Source: Sphaerisporangium corydalis
GTDB lineage: Bacteria > Actinomycetota > Actinomycetes > Streptosporangiales > Streptosporangiaceae
Reading direction: 5' to 3'
NCBI RefSeq assembly: GCF_025506355.1
Contig: NZ_JANZYP010000009.1
Coordinates: forward strand, 112,951 to 176,950
Length of the DNA stretch: 64,000 nt
Part shown: piece after piece, positions 7,747 to 15,312 of the stretch
How positions within the stretch are numbered: position 1 is the first letter of the stretch
How the letters are laid out: each line of letters begins with the position of its first letter
Position numbers and translations under genes: made by a program
The notes under the pieces: model-generated
Told to the model about the DNA's origin: nothing
Databases searched by the model: none
The model's input: only the letters and a program-made list of their open reading frames with translations

Positions 7747-9375
7747 CTACAGCGGCCCCACAGACGGTATGTACGGCGAGTGCGTGGCGCGGGCGAAGGC
7801 GTCGGCCGGTGACGGAGCGGGGCAGAAGAGATCTCGCCCGGGCAGCGCACCGGTGGCCAGGAAGGCGGGCATCACCTCGTCGGCGCAGCTGCCCAGCCCG
7901 GTGACGCCGTGGCCGCCCTGGTCGACCGTGATCATGACGGCCCGGCGGCCGAGCGCGGCGCGCAGGCCGCGTGCGCTCACCAAAGACGTGGACGGGTCAC
8001 GGGTGTTCTGCAGGATCAGCACGTTGCGCGGTCCGTGACCGGTGACGGGGACCAGCGGCTCCACGGGCCGGGTCGGCCACGCCGCGCACGGAAAGACGTT
8101 CGACGGCATGCCGGCCGTCAACGGCCACGCCCGCCGGTCGGCCGCGACCTGCCGGGCGTACGCCGCCACGTCGCGTGGCCAGGCGACGTCACCGCAGAAC
8201 ACCGCGTAGAGCGCGGCGATGCGATTGTCCGCCGGTACCTGCGCCACCTTGGCGCCATCGGCCAAGCCCAGCCGGTCCAGTCGCGCCAGAATGCCGGCGT
8301 CCATGGCGGTGTTCATACCGGATCCTGAGACGGTGGCCGCGAGCTCCTGCCAGAACTCGGCCAAAGACGGGAAATAGCCGTCGAAGTAGAGCAACGATCG
8401 GGTGATCTCGCGCAGAAGGTTGCCGTCGAGCACAGGGCCGCCGGGGTTCGGCACGGGCTGCCGGTCGAGGGCCGAGGTCAGCCGGTCGTACGTGCGCCTG
8501 ACCTCGTCCTGCGTCGCGCCGAGGTGGTAGACGGCGTCCCGCTCGGCCGCGAAGCCGAGGAAGTCGGGCAGGCGCACCGCGACCGCCTGGTTCCAGCCGC
8601 GCAGGAGGTCCCGCCACACCAGGCCCGGGTCGACGGCGCTGTCCAGCACGATCCGGTCGCCGCGCCCCGGGAACAGCGAGATGTAGACGGCGCCCAGGTA
8701 GGTGCCGTAGGACAGGCCGAAGTAGGACAGTTTCGGCTCACCGAGCGCGGCTCGGATGCGGTCCATGTCCCGTGCCGTGTTGGCCGTGGTGATGAACGGA
8801 AGCAGATCGCCGGAATGTTCGGCGCATGCGGCCGCGGTGTCTCGTGCGAAGGCGATGTTGCGCTCGATGCCGCCATCGGGCGCCGGGTAGGGCAGCAGCA
8901 GCGTGGACTGCCGCACGAGATCGAGGCCACAGGTGACCGGGGTGCTGTGGCCGATCCCGCGCGGATCGAAGCCGATCAGGTCGTAGCGATCCAGGACCTG
9001 GCGTGGCAGTACGTCCGCCAGCCCGCTGGGCAGGTCCAGGCCGCTGTCGCCCGGGCCGCCCGGGTTGGACAGCAGGATCCCGCGACGCGACCCGGGTAGC
9101 GCCGTGCCGATCCGGGAGATCGTGATCTCGATGCTCCGCCCGCGCGGGGCGCGGTAGTCCAGCGGCACCCGTAAAGTCGCGCACTGCTGGCGTGGGTCGC
9201 GCGGGATACCGGTTTCCACCGGCGGGCACTCACCCCAGACCGGAGCCGCTCTCCCGCCTCCGGCCACCTCCGACTCCGGCGGCCCGATCCGGGCCGCCGC
9301 CGGCGTGACCGCGCCTGCCGCCACGGTGGCCACCGTCGCCGCGGCGACGAACACTGATCGCATGCTTAATCGCAT
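7747..9375 (-). CDS. Secreted alpha/beta hydrolase, tripeptidyl-aminopeptidase (TAP) type
   Basis: A 542-residue exported hydrolase. The start at ATG 9375 follows AAAGGGG and opens a signal peptide (MRLSMRSVFVAAATVATVAA ... TPAAA). The alpha/beta fold shows the oxyanion motif LLSNPGGPGDSGLD, the nucleophile elbow FGLSYGTYLG (Ser), an aspartate near NTRDPSTSL and a C-terminal catalytic histidine in DQGGHGVTG. The cysteine-rich TAP-like C-terminal region (CADEVMPAFLATGALP) is present. Members release tripeptides or hydrolyse esters outside the cell. It stands alone and is convergent with the secreted 5'-nucleotidase-domain protein. Confidence 0.88.
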   Translation of the reverse strand: MRLSMRSVFVAAATVATVAAGAVTPAAARIGPPESEVAGGGRAAPVWGECPPVETGIPRDPRQQCATLRVPLDYRAPRGRSIEITISRIGTALPGSRRGILLSNPGGPGDSGLDLPSGLADVLPRQVLDRYDLIGFDPRGIGHSTPVTCGLDLVRQSTLLLPYPAPDGGIERNIAFARDTAAACAEHSGDLLPFITTANTARDMDRIRAALGEPKLSYFGLSYGTYLGAVYISLFPGRGDRIVLDSAVDPGLVWRDLLRGWNQAVAVRLPDFLGFAAERDAVYHLGATQDEVRRTYDRLTSALDRQPVPNPGGPVLDGNLLREITRSLLYFDGYFPSLAEFWQELAATVSGSGMNTAMDAGILARLDRLGLADGAKVAQVPADNRIAALYAVFCGDVAWPRDVAAYARQVAADRRAWPLTAGMPSNVFPCAAWPTRPVEPLVPVTGHGPRNVLILQNTRDPSTSLVSARGLRAALGRRAVMITVDQGGHGVTGLGSCADEVMPAFLATGALPGRDLFCPAPSPADAFARATHSPYIPSVGPL

Positions 9376-9473
9376 TGATGCCCCTTTCGAAAGGCACAGA
9401 TGCTTTCTCGATGACGACGAACTCGGCACTGTCGGATACGCAAGACCCTTCGCTTGATCACAGTTGCTCACGA

Positions 9474-9851
9474 TCATGGCGAGGCCGAGGCCGCCCCGCG
9501 AGACGTCAGGGCCGCCTGGACGATGCGGATCGCCTCGCTCGCGTCGATGCCGACGCTGGCGATCACGGCCGCGTAGTCGGCGGCGGCGCGCCGGGCCCGC
9601 TCCCGGCCCTCCTGGCCCGCGGACGACACGAACGAGCCGGCCCGCCCGCGGGTCTCGATCAGCCCCGACTCCTCCAGCTCGCGGTAGGCCCGGCCGACCG
9701 TGTTGACGGCCAGGCCGAGGTCGGCCGCGAGGTGGCGGATGGTCGGCAGCCGGGTGCCCACGGCCAGCGTGCGTTCCTGGATCTGCCGGGCGAGCTGGGC
9801 CCGCAGCTGCTCGAACGGCGGCACCGGCGAGGCCGCGTCGATGACGATCAT
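9474..9851 (-). CDS. GntR family transcriptional regulator (YtrA-like, short)
   Basis: A 125-residue protein with an N-terminal GntR winged helix (PPFEQLRAQLARQIQERTLA, LPTIRHLAADLGLAVNTVGR, ELEESGLIETRGRAGSFV) and only about 50 residues after it, which places it in the short YtrA-type group. Its ATG (9851) overlaps the stop of the upstream membrane-protein gene in an ATGA. YtrA-type repressors usually control the membrane-protein operon in which they are encoded; the inverted repeat at 10675-10718 would be the natural operator. Confidence 0.88.
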   Translation of the reverse strand: MIVIDAASPVPPFEQLRAQLARQIQERTLAVGTRLPTIRHLAADLGLAVNTVGRAYRELEESGLIETRGRAGSFVSSAGQEGRERARRAAADYAAVIASVGIDASEAIRIVQAALTSRGAASASP

Positions 9852-10663
9852 CGGAACCTTATGGCCGTCCGGGCCACCGTCGTGCTCGACGGAGTCCTGG
9901 CATGGAGCGCGATCAACGCGACCAGGCCCAGGAGCAGGTAGACGACCGCGGCGGCGCTCCACCAGGCGGGCGCGCTGCCGAACAGCAGCACCATGGGCAG
10001 CGACCACTGCACGCTCGGCGTGGTGAGCTCGCGGGCGTCCTCGACGCGCATGATGACGTCGGCGGTGAGCGACTCCTCGTCCTCCGCCACGACCGGGCGC
10101 CTGAGCACGTGGCGCAGCTGCACGGCCAGGATTGCCGTCACCCCGAGCATGCCGATCAGCAGCACGACGGCCAGCCGCCGCACGGTGGGGTCGGGAACGG
10201 CCAGGGCGCTACCGGCCAGCACCATCGCACCGGCGAACGTGGCGACCGAGAAGACCGCGTACGGCCGGCCGAGCACGGTCCGCCAGCCCGGCTGGATCAG
10301 ATGGGCGGCCCTGCGGGACAGCGTCGCGCCCACCCGCTGGTCGACGCGCCGCACCCACCAGTCGAGCAGCGACTGCGCCAGCAGCAGCCCGGCCACCAGC
10401 GCCGTCAGGGCCAGCAGCGGCATTGGGCGACGCGGCTGGGAGCCGCCGAAGGCGGAAGTGGCGGCGAGCGCGCTGGCGATGATCAGCACGGCCAAGATGA
10501 CCGCGGCGACGATGCGGGCGCGCTGCCGCACCGCCAACCGGCCGGCCAGCAGCTGGGTCGCCCCGTCCCCGGCCAGCTCGTGCCGAGCCAGCCACTCACC
10601 CGCCATCCGCAGCTCGGCCGCACGCACCGTCGGGCCGGCGTCTGGTAATCGTCCGCGGGCCAT
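9848..10663 (-). CDS. Polytopic membrane protein co-transcribed with a GntR regulator
   Basis: A 271-residue protein with about six hydrophobic segments (IVAAVILAVLIIASALAA, LLALTALVAGLLLAQSLL, VATFAGAMVLAGSALAV, LAVVLLIGMLGVTAILAV, and two near residues 225-260) and a charged N-terminus. I do not recognise a family. It is the first gene of a two-gene unit, and its last four bases overlap the start of the GntR gene. Genes in such YtrA-type units often encode stress-related ABC or envelope proteins, but no ATPase partner is present here. Confidence 0.75.
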   Translation of the reverse strand: MARGRLPDAGPTVRAAELRMAGEWLARHELAGDGATQLLAGRLAVRQRARIVAAVILAVLIIASALAATSAFGGSQPRRPMPLLALTALVAGLLLAQSLLDWWVRRVDQRVGATLSRRAAHLIQPGWRTVLGRPYAVFSVATFAGAMVLAGSALAVPDPTVRRLAVVLLIGMLGVTAILAVQLRHVLRRPVVAEDEESLTADVIMRVEDARELTTPSVQWSLPMVLLFGSAPAWWSAAAVVYLLLGLVALIALHARTPSSTTVARTAIRFR

Positions 10664-10674
10664 ATCGCCTCCTC

Positions 10675-10718
10675 TGTCGCAAGCTTTGTATCAACATGAT
10701 GGGTCATTCCTTGCGACA
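10675..10718. promoter_or_regulatory. Inverted repeat TGTCGCAA-N28-TTGCGACA, candidate GntR operator
   Basis: TGTCGCAA at 10675-10682 and its exact reverse complement TTGCGACA at 10711-10718 lie 12-55 bp upstream of the membrane-protein start. The position fits autoregulation by the GntR protein encoded downstream. The spacing is wider than in a simple dimer site, so two dimers or looping would be needed. Confidence 0.4.
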
Positions 10719-11011
10719 AAGTCAACGGACGGCAGGCACTCCCACCCACAGCAGCAGCCAGAGATTTCCCGGGTGCACAGAGCGAACGACGCCGACTTCG
10801 AGGTCCCATGAAAAGCGACCGCACCGGACGGAACCTCGGTCGTGCTGGTGATCGAGGCGAGACACGTGGTCGAAGACGCGACCTGCTGGAAAACGACCAC
10901 CCGGAAGGGGGACCGGCGAACCTGAGACGGTCGGACATCCCTCCTCGCCGCTGATCTCCTGCGGGCCCTGGAACCGAACTGAGCCATCCCGACCGCGCCC
11001 CTATCTTCGGA
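10719..11011. other. Intergenic stretch without a recognisable gene
   Basis: About 290 bp between the GntR unit promoter and the first repeat unit. A minus-strand open frame of 112 codons crosses it but has no family resemblance, codon signal or ribosome site. I see nothing functional here; it may be decayed sequence at the edge of the msrA-repeat array. Confidence 0.4.
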
Positions 11012-11119
11012 TTCAGGGCGGGAGCCCAATAAGCGCAGTCCGAGCGAACCGAGGGCCCTTACCGGGCGTAGCCCCGCCCTTCTCGCAGCGGAGCCCGCCC
11101 TTCCCGGAAGGGCGGGCTC
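11012..11119. repeat. msrA-array repeat unit D: palindromic GC-rich block plus hairpin
   Basis: Contains GGCGGGAGCCCAATAAG, then the CAGTCCGAGCGAA core, and ends in a hairpin at 11091-11119 (12-bp stem GAGCCCGCCCTT with a 5-nt loop). The same block occurs at 12971-13052, 13258-13382 and 14324-14450, each time to the left of an msrA 3'-end copy. The hairpin is the same type as that after intact msrA (14479-14506). Confidence 0.7.
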
Positions 11120-11127
11120 AGGGTTGG

Positions 11128-11224
11128 GCTTCGCCGGTGGTCAGGCCGACGGGGCAGGAGACCCCGTGCCGCCTATGCCGGAGTAGTCGTTGGGGACCTT
11201 GAAGAGGTCTTGCGGGTGGTAGTG
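11128..11224 (-). pseudogene. Decayed msrA 3'-end fragment (copy D)
   Basis: About 97 bp matching the last ~100 bp of the intact msrA at 14512. In the minus-strand frame it reads YHPQDLFKVPNDYSGIGGTG, against [20 protein letters not shown] in the intact gene. Both Q and Y of the QQYL motif and the cysteine are changed, and a one-base deletion then shifts the frame. It is the most degraded of the three extra copies and the farthest from msrA. It ends about 28 bp from the vapC stop at 11252. Confidence 0.8.
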
Positions 11225-11251
11225 CCATCGGCATGGCGATATTTGTCGGCG

Positions 11252-11668
11252 CTACACACGGACCAGGCGGACTGCTTTGCCGCATAGCTTGTTCATGTCG
11301 TCTTCATCTGACGTGAGGATGATGACCGGCCGGATGGAGCGGAGGGCGGTGGCGGCGACGACGGCGTCGATCGCGTACTTGTGGCCGTGGAGACCGCTGA
11401 CACGGAGCAGGTTCAGCGCGTGACCGGAAACGTCCTCGGTCACCGGCTCTACGCGCAAGCGCGACAGGTGCCAGCGCAGGCGGTCATTCGTCACACGCGG
11501 GTCGAAGGCTTCGAGAGGCGTCAGAGCGCTGACAGCAACGCGGAAATCGTTGCTCTGCGCCTCTCGAACGATCGCGGTGACCCGCTGATCGGCCGCACAC
11601 CATTTGGAAAGGCCCTCGGAGTCCAGGATGACGGTTCCGGCGCTCAGCTTGCTTCGTGCGCGTGCCAT
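11252..11668 (-). CDS. PIN-domain toxin of a VapBC-type module (module 1)
   Basis: A 138-residue PIN-domain ribonuclease with the acidic residues expected for the Mg-dependent active site: D in VILDSEGL, E in TPLEAF, D in YAIDAVVAATAL, and D in ILTSDEDDM. VapC toxins cleave tRNA or rRNA and are held inactive by the co-encoded antitoxin. The start at 11668 overlaps the antitoxin gene by 25 bp, as is usual for such pairs. The module lies between msrA 3'-end copies D and C. Confidence 0.85.
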   Translation of the reverse strand: MARARSKLSAGTVILDSEGLSKWCAADQRVTAIVREAQSNDFRVAVSALTPLEAFDPRVTNDRLRWHLSRLRVEPVTEDVSGHALNLLRVSGLHGHKYAIDAVVAATALRSIRPVIILTSDEDDMNKLCGKAVRLVRV

Positions 11669-11955
11669 TCGCTGACCTCCTGCAGTTCAGGAGCCGACTT
11701 CACGCTGCGGAACAGATCCTCCGCCTCATCACGGAAGCGCTGGGGGACCGGGCCGTTCTCCTGTTCGTTGGCCTGAAGCGCCTCCTCCAGCAGGTCACGC
11801 TCGATCTGGCGCTCCACCGCAGCGTCCACGTAGGCAGAGAAGCCGCGGGTACCGACACGTTCCTTCACAGCGCGGATGTTGCCGGCACGCAGAGAGACAC
11901 TGACCTTGGCCGCCGGGCCCTCGCCGGGCGGAAAGGCTCGTTCAGGCAGACTCAT
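11644..11955 (-). CDS. Antitoxin of PIN-toxin module 1
   Basis: A 103-residue protein starting at ATG 11955. The N-terminal half (KVSVSLRAGNIRAVKERVGT) looks like a ribbon-helix-helix DNA-binding region, and the acidic C-terminus (DEAEDLFRSVKSAPELQEVS) would wrap the toxin. It sits immediately upstream of and overlaps the PIN toxin. The family name is not certain; the role is inferred from position and shape. Confidence 0.78.
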   Translation of the reverse strand: MSLPERAFPPGEGPAAKVSVSLRAGNIRAVKERVGTRGFSAYVDAAVERQIERDLLEEALQANEQENGPVPQRFRDEAEDLFRSVKSAPELQEVSEWHAHEAS

Positions 11956-11967
11956 AGACCAATCTTA

Positions 11968-11980
11968 CTACTTCGAGTAG
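11968..11980. promoter_or_regulatory. Short palindrome upstream of TA module 1
   Basis: CTACT-TCG-AGTAG, 13 bp upstream of the antitoxin ATG, in a locally AT-rich stretch that would hold the promoter. Antitoxin-toxin complexes normally repress their own promoter at such palindromes, so this is the natural operator candidate. Confidence 0.45.
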
Positions 11981-12493
11981 CAAATCACCCACCTCCCAGG
12001 CGGACCAGCGATCCCCGCCCCAGCGGTTACGTACTTCATGCGATCACACCCAGACAATCTCGGACAGTCAACTTACTGGTTCGGAACCCGGGGGTGGAGC
12101 CTCTGCTCAAGGAGGGACGGGCATCGTACGCCTCGGGCGAATCCCCGCAGGACCCGGCCGCGTAGGTCGCAAGTTCAAGTTTCGCCGGTCGCCTGGCCGA
12201 TAGGGCTAACGTGTTGACGTCGCGCCAATCGTTGCGACGACGCCGGCACTAGTGGGCGTTTGATCCCTTCCCATGGATGAATGCCCAGGCATGTCCGGCC
12301 AGCGGAGCAGCGGCGTATGCGCAGTCTGAGCGGATGTGCGGGCCCCTGAAGCGCAGCCGCTCGACCGGCAGCTGCCGATCTCGTACCGAAAACTCCTGTC
12401 TCATCCCATGACCTGGCGCTTTGGGCCTTACCCACTGGTGAGGGCCGCCTCAAAAGGCTGGGCTTGCCCCGCGCCGAAAGGTACGCCGGAGGT
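11981..12493. other. Gene-poor stretch between TA module 1 and the IS remnant
   Basis: About 510 bp without a convincing gene on either strand; the open frames are short and lack family resemblance. A string similar to a tRNA T-arm (12163-12180) does not fold into a tRNA. The stretch probably includes what is left of the sequence flanking the IS5-like remnant, but I cannot define insertion-sequence ends. Confidence 0.4.
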
Positions 12494-12940
12494 ATGGCCA
12501 AGCAGCGAACCTACCCCAGCGACTTGTCCGACGCCCGCTGGGCACTCCGCCAGGCGCTCAGCACCGGCTGTCGCGGTACTGGTCACCGCCCCCGGCGTAT
12601 CCGACAGCGCCGCCTGCGTACCCTGTTGACCCAGGTCGCCTCCACCCATCCCACGATCACCAAGATCTGGGCCGACAGCGCCTATCGCACCAAGGTCATC
12701 GAAAGCATCGCCACCTGCGGCATCGACGTCGAAGTCGTCCGCCGCGACCCCACCAGCAGAGGATTCACCGTTCCGCCTCGCCGCTGGGTCGTCGAGCGCA
12801 CTCTGGGCTGGCCGATGCTCCACCGCCGCCTGGCCCGCGACTACGAGGCCCTGCCCACCCGCTCCGAAGCCATGATCCACATTCCCATGATCGACCTCCT
12901 GGCCCGGCGCCTCACCGGCGAGAACACCCAACCTGGCGAG
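12494..12940 (+). pseudogene. IS5-family transposase remnant with internal deletion
   Basis: ATG 12494 opens MAKQRTYPSDLSDARWAL, the start typical of IS5-group transposases of actinomycetes. About 18 residues later it jumps to the C-terminal third: WADSAYRTKVIE, then RGFTVPPRRWVVERTLGW and a terminal ALPTRSEAMIHIPMIDLLAR. The first catalytic aspartate region is missing, so it is about 150 residues instead of the usual roughly 270 and cannot be active. The frame continues to 13027 by reading into the adjacent repeat unit. It lies between msrA-end copies D and C. Confidence 0.8.
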
Positions 12941-12970
12941 GGGCTTGAAGGACCCGACCAGCTTCATGGT

Positions 12971-13052
12971 TCAGGGCATGTGGGGCGTAGTCCCTGCCTT
13001 GGGGGTTTGGGGCGGGAGCCCCAATAAGAACAGTCCGAGCGGAGCGAGGGCC
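12971..13052. repeat. msrA-array repeat unit C
   Basis: Contains GGGGCGGGAGCCCCAATAAG followed by CAGTCCGAGCGGAGCGAGGG, closely matching units D, B and A. It begins just after the IS-like remnant and lies to the left of hairpin 13084-13118 and msrA fragment C. Confidence 0.7.
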
Positions 13053-13083
13053 ATTTCATTTCCGGGCAAAGCCGCATACATGC

Positions 13084-13118
13084 CTATGGGCCGCACCTGT
13101 ACAAGGTGCGGCCCATAG
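13084..13118. terminator. Hairpin after msrA fragment C
   Basis: A perfect 15-bp stem (CTATGGGCCGCACCT with 13104-13118) and a 5-nt loop, 9 bp past the stop of msrA fragment C on the minus strand. It shares the GGGCCGCACC core with the hairpins at 7681 and 13421. Confidence 0.7.
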
Positions 13119-13127
13119 CCAAGTGGA

Positions 13128-13229
13128 TCAGGCTTCGCCGGTGGTCAGGCCGATGGGGCAGGAGACGCCGGTGCCACCCAACCTGCAGTAGCCGTTTTTG
13201 TTGCGGTGAAGGTACTGCTGGTGGTCCGA
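13128..13229 (-). pseudogene. Diverged msrA 3'-end fragment (copy C)
   Basis: Encodes [20 protein letters not shown] followed by [12 protein letters not shown] and a stop. The last dozen residues equal the intact MsrA C-terminus, but LHRNK and CRL differ from LFKVP and CGI. The frame is preserved to the stop. The homology starts at the same D(Y)HQQYL codons as in the other copies. It could come from a different msrA allele or be an older, mutated copy. No MsrA catalytic region precedes it. Confidence 0.8.
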
Positions 13230-13257
13230 CCGTCGTGCCGCCCGAGTTCTGGTGGTG

Positions 13258-13382
13258 ACCTGCGCAGCACCCGTTTTCACGTGTGGTGTAGCGCATCTCG
13301 GTTGGGGGTGTGGGGGCGGAGCCCCTGCCTCGGGGTTTGGGGCGGGAGCCCCAAGAGGAGCGTCCGAGCGGAGCGAGGCCAT
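13258..13382. repeat. msrA-array repeat unit B
   Basis: Starts with GACCTGCGCAG, which it shares with unit A. It continues through GGGGGCGGAGCCCC and GGGGCGGGAGCCCC to GTCCGAGCGGAGCGAGG. On the minus strand its right end encodes the remnant ENGCCAGHH, homologous to HEDGYCAGHY in unit A, hinting at a vanished zinc-ribbon-like gene end. It precedes hairpin 13421-13456 and msrA fragment B. Confidence 0.65.
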
Positions 13383-13420
13383 TTCCTGGCTGAGCCGCTT
13401 CCTGGCTGAGCCGGGTATGG

Positions 13421-13456
13421 CCACGAGCCGCACCCGGATGCGGGTGCGGCCCGTGG
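13421..13456. terminator. Hairpin after msrA fragment B
   Basis: A stem of 15 positions with one A-C mismatch (CCACGAGCCGCACCC pairing with 13442-13456). It is almost identical to the terminator at 7681-7716. It lies just past the end of msrA fragment B on the minus strand. Confidence 0.65.
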
Positions 13457-13465
13457 TTCGGTGGG

Positions 13466-13587
13466 TCAGGCTTCGCCGGTGGTCAGGCCGATGGCCAGGA
13501 GACGCCGGTGCCGCCTATGCCGCAGTAGCCGTTGGGGACCTTGAAGAGGTACTGCTGGTGGTAGTCGTAGCTCGGGTAGTGGGTCAT
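13466..13587 (-). pseudogene. msrA 3'-end fragment (copy B), a 34-codon frame coupled to vapC
   Basis: The best-preserved extra copy. A small frame starts at ATG 13587, overlapping the vapC stop as ATGA, and reads [20 protein letters not shown] followed by [14 protein letters not shown] to a stop at 13483. From DYHQQYL on it equals intact MsrA residues 188-210. A one-base deletion then changes the last residues and removes the final cysteine. The original stop-codon region continues to 13466. It may be translated through coupling to the toxin gene, but no MsrA catalytic domain is attached. Confidence 0.78.
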
Positions 13588-14006
13588 GGGGACACGATTG
13601 TGAGGGCGGGGACGTGAGCCGGCCTGACCACCGAGAAGTCTCTGATATCGACAGTGAAGACCTCCGGGAGGTGAAATCGCTCCGCCAGAGCGATCACCGA
13701 TGCGTCGGCGGATCCCAGAGGAAGGTCCGCATAGCGTTCCACTAGGACAGAGATCCGTCCGAGGTCATCAGGCGTCGGGTCCACGAGTTTGAACTGGCCG
13801 TATCGGAGCGAGCGAAGGAACGCGGCTTCGACCTTCGCGCCGCCCAGACGCCCTAGCATGTAGCACGCCTCACCTGCTACGAAACTCGGAATCAATAGAT
13901 CGCGTCGCTCCCGGTGGAGCCGTTCGAAGATCGCTATACATGCGGCGTGTTTACGGTCGTTGGCAATGGCGGCGGCGACGATGGGGCCGGTGTCGACGAC
14001 AATCAC
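13584..14006 (-). CDS. PIN-domain toxin VapC (module 2)
   Basis: A 140-residue PIN ribonuclease with the expected acidic tetrad: D5 in [11 protein letters not shown] in [10 protein letters not shown] in [14 protein letters not shown], and D in [10 protein letters not shown]. It belongs to a different PIN subgroup from module 1. The start at 14006 overlaps the antitoxin stop by 4 bp. The stop (TGA 13584-13586) overlaps the ATG of the msrA-fragment frame. Confidence 0.9.
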   Translation of the reverse strand: MIVVDTGPIVAAAIANDRKHAACIAIFERLHRERRDLLIPSFVAGEACYMLGRLGGAKVEAAFLRSLRYGQFKLVDPTPDDLGRISVLVERYADLPLGSADASVIALAERFHLPEVFTVDIRDFSVVRPAHVPALTIVSP

Positions 14007-14233
14007 GCCTCACGACCGTACCCCTCCCGGAGGATTTCCTCAGCACGTTCCGCATAGTCATCGCGACCTGCTGTGATCGTCCCGAACCATGCGGGCGGCC
14101 ACTGCTCGTCCTGGTTGTCTTCGCTCGGACGCACCAGGCGCAGAGTGTGAGCACGCACCTCCCGTACCTGGTCCGGCGTCAACCGGTCCACCAGCCGGTG
14201 AAGGTCCTCGTACTCCTCTGGCGCTGCGGTCAT
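14003..14233 (-). CDS. Antitoxin of VapBC module 2
   Basis: A 76-residue acidic protein starting at ATG 14233 ([20 protein letters not shown]). The [13 protein letters not shown] helix is common in antitoxins of this type, and the C-terminal half is rich in D, E and W/F for toxin binding ([20 protein letters not shown]). It overlaps vapC by 4 bp. The upstream frame is open to 14281, but this ATG fits the domain start and leaves room for the operator at 14261-14290. Confidence 0.82.
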   Translation of the reverse strand: MTAAPEEYEDLHRLVDRLTPDQVREVRAHTLRLVRPSEDNQDEQWPPAWFGTITAGRDDYAERAEEILREGYGREA

Positions 14234-14260
14234 AGTCCAAGTGTAGGCACACACTTGCAC

Positions 14261-14290
14261 GACCGCCTGGTTCGAATCCACCTGGCGGTC
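14261..14290. promoter_or_regulatory. Inverted repeat GACCGCC-N16-GGCGGTC upstream of vapBC module 2
   Basis: Two exact 7-bp arms (14261-14267 and 14284-14290), 28 bp upstream of the antitoxin ATG. The position suits autorepression by the antitoxin or the complex. The loop contains GGTTCGAATCC, which resembles a tRNA T-loop, but the flanks do not form a T-stem. Confidence 0.45.
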
Positions 14291-14323
14291 ACTCCAAAGA
14301 GCGTGTCACCTGGGCGTCGGTAG

Positions 14324-14450
14324 TGACCTGCGCAGTATCCGTCTTCGTGTGCGGCGTAGCCGCGGGGTTCGAGGGTGCGGGGGCGGAGCCCCGGCCTGAG
14401 GGTTGGGGCGGGAGCCCCATAAGAACAGTCCGAGCGAAGCGAGGGCCTTT
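14324..14450. repeat. msrA-array repeat unit A
   Basis: GACCTGCGCAG, then GGGGGCGGAGCCCC, then GGGGCGGGAGCCCCATAAG and ACAGTCCGAGCGAAGCGAGG. It is the unit next to intact msrA. Its minus strand encodes the remnant GYAAHEDGYCAGHYRRPG, homologous to the remnant in unit B. Confidence 0.7.
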
Positions 14451-14478
14451 TCAGGCGGAGCCCGCCCTTCTCGCAGCG

Positions 14479-14506
14479 GAGCCCGCCCTTTCGCAAGGGC
14501 GGGCTC
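14479..14506. terminator. msrA terminator hairpin
   Basis: A perfect 12-bp stem (GAGCCCGCCCTT with 14495-14506) closed by a 4-nt loop, starting 5 bp after the msrA stop on the minus strand. The same arms recur at 11091-11119 after fragment D. Confidence 0.8.
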
Positions 14507-14511
14507 AGGGG

Positions 14512-15174
<663 letters not shown>

Positions 15175-15235
15175 CGTGCACCTCCGTCAGACAGCCTTGC
15201 AGACTAGCCAACCACGTGGCCGGTCCGGTTGTTCC

Positions 15236-15254
15236 TCAGGTAAGCATTCCTTAA
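15236..15254. promoter_or_regulatory. Possible DtxR/IdeR iron box between msrA and rarD
   Basis: TCAGGTAAGCATTCCTTAA matches the 19-bp DtxR/IdeR consensus TWAGGTWAGSCTWACCTWA at 15 of 19 positions by my count. It is 62 bp upstream of the msrA start. Control of msrA or rarD by iron would be plausible but is unproven. Confidence 0.3.
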
Positions 15255-15264
15255 TAGATGACGA

Positions 15265-15290
15265 AGCCTTACTTATTTGTGGTTAAGGCT
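15265..15290. promoter_or_regulatory. Inverted repeat AGCCTTA-N12-TAAGGCT
   Basis: Exact 7-bp arms, 23 bp upstream of the rarD start, in AT-rich sequence overlapping the likely promoter. An operator for an unidentified dimeric regulator is likely. Confidence 0.4.
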
Positions 15291-15312
15291 GTCAGCAGTG
15301 TAAATAGGCTAC

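Noticed and set aside
10691..11029. 112-codon minus-strand frame
   Set aside because: No domain, no ribosome site, atypical composition; it spans the GntR-unit promoter and part of a repeat unit.
12163..12180. tRNA-like string (GGTCGCAAGTTCAAGT)
   Set aside because: The 3' side of the T-stem does not pair and no acceptor, D or anticodon arm can be built.
14261..14290. GGTTCGAATCC, resembling a tRNA T-loop and thus an integration site
   Set aside because: The T-stem does not form; the string lies inside a 7-bp inverted repeat better explained as a TA operator.
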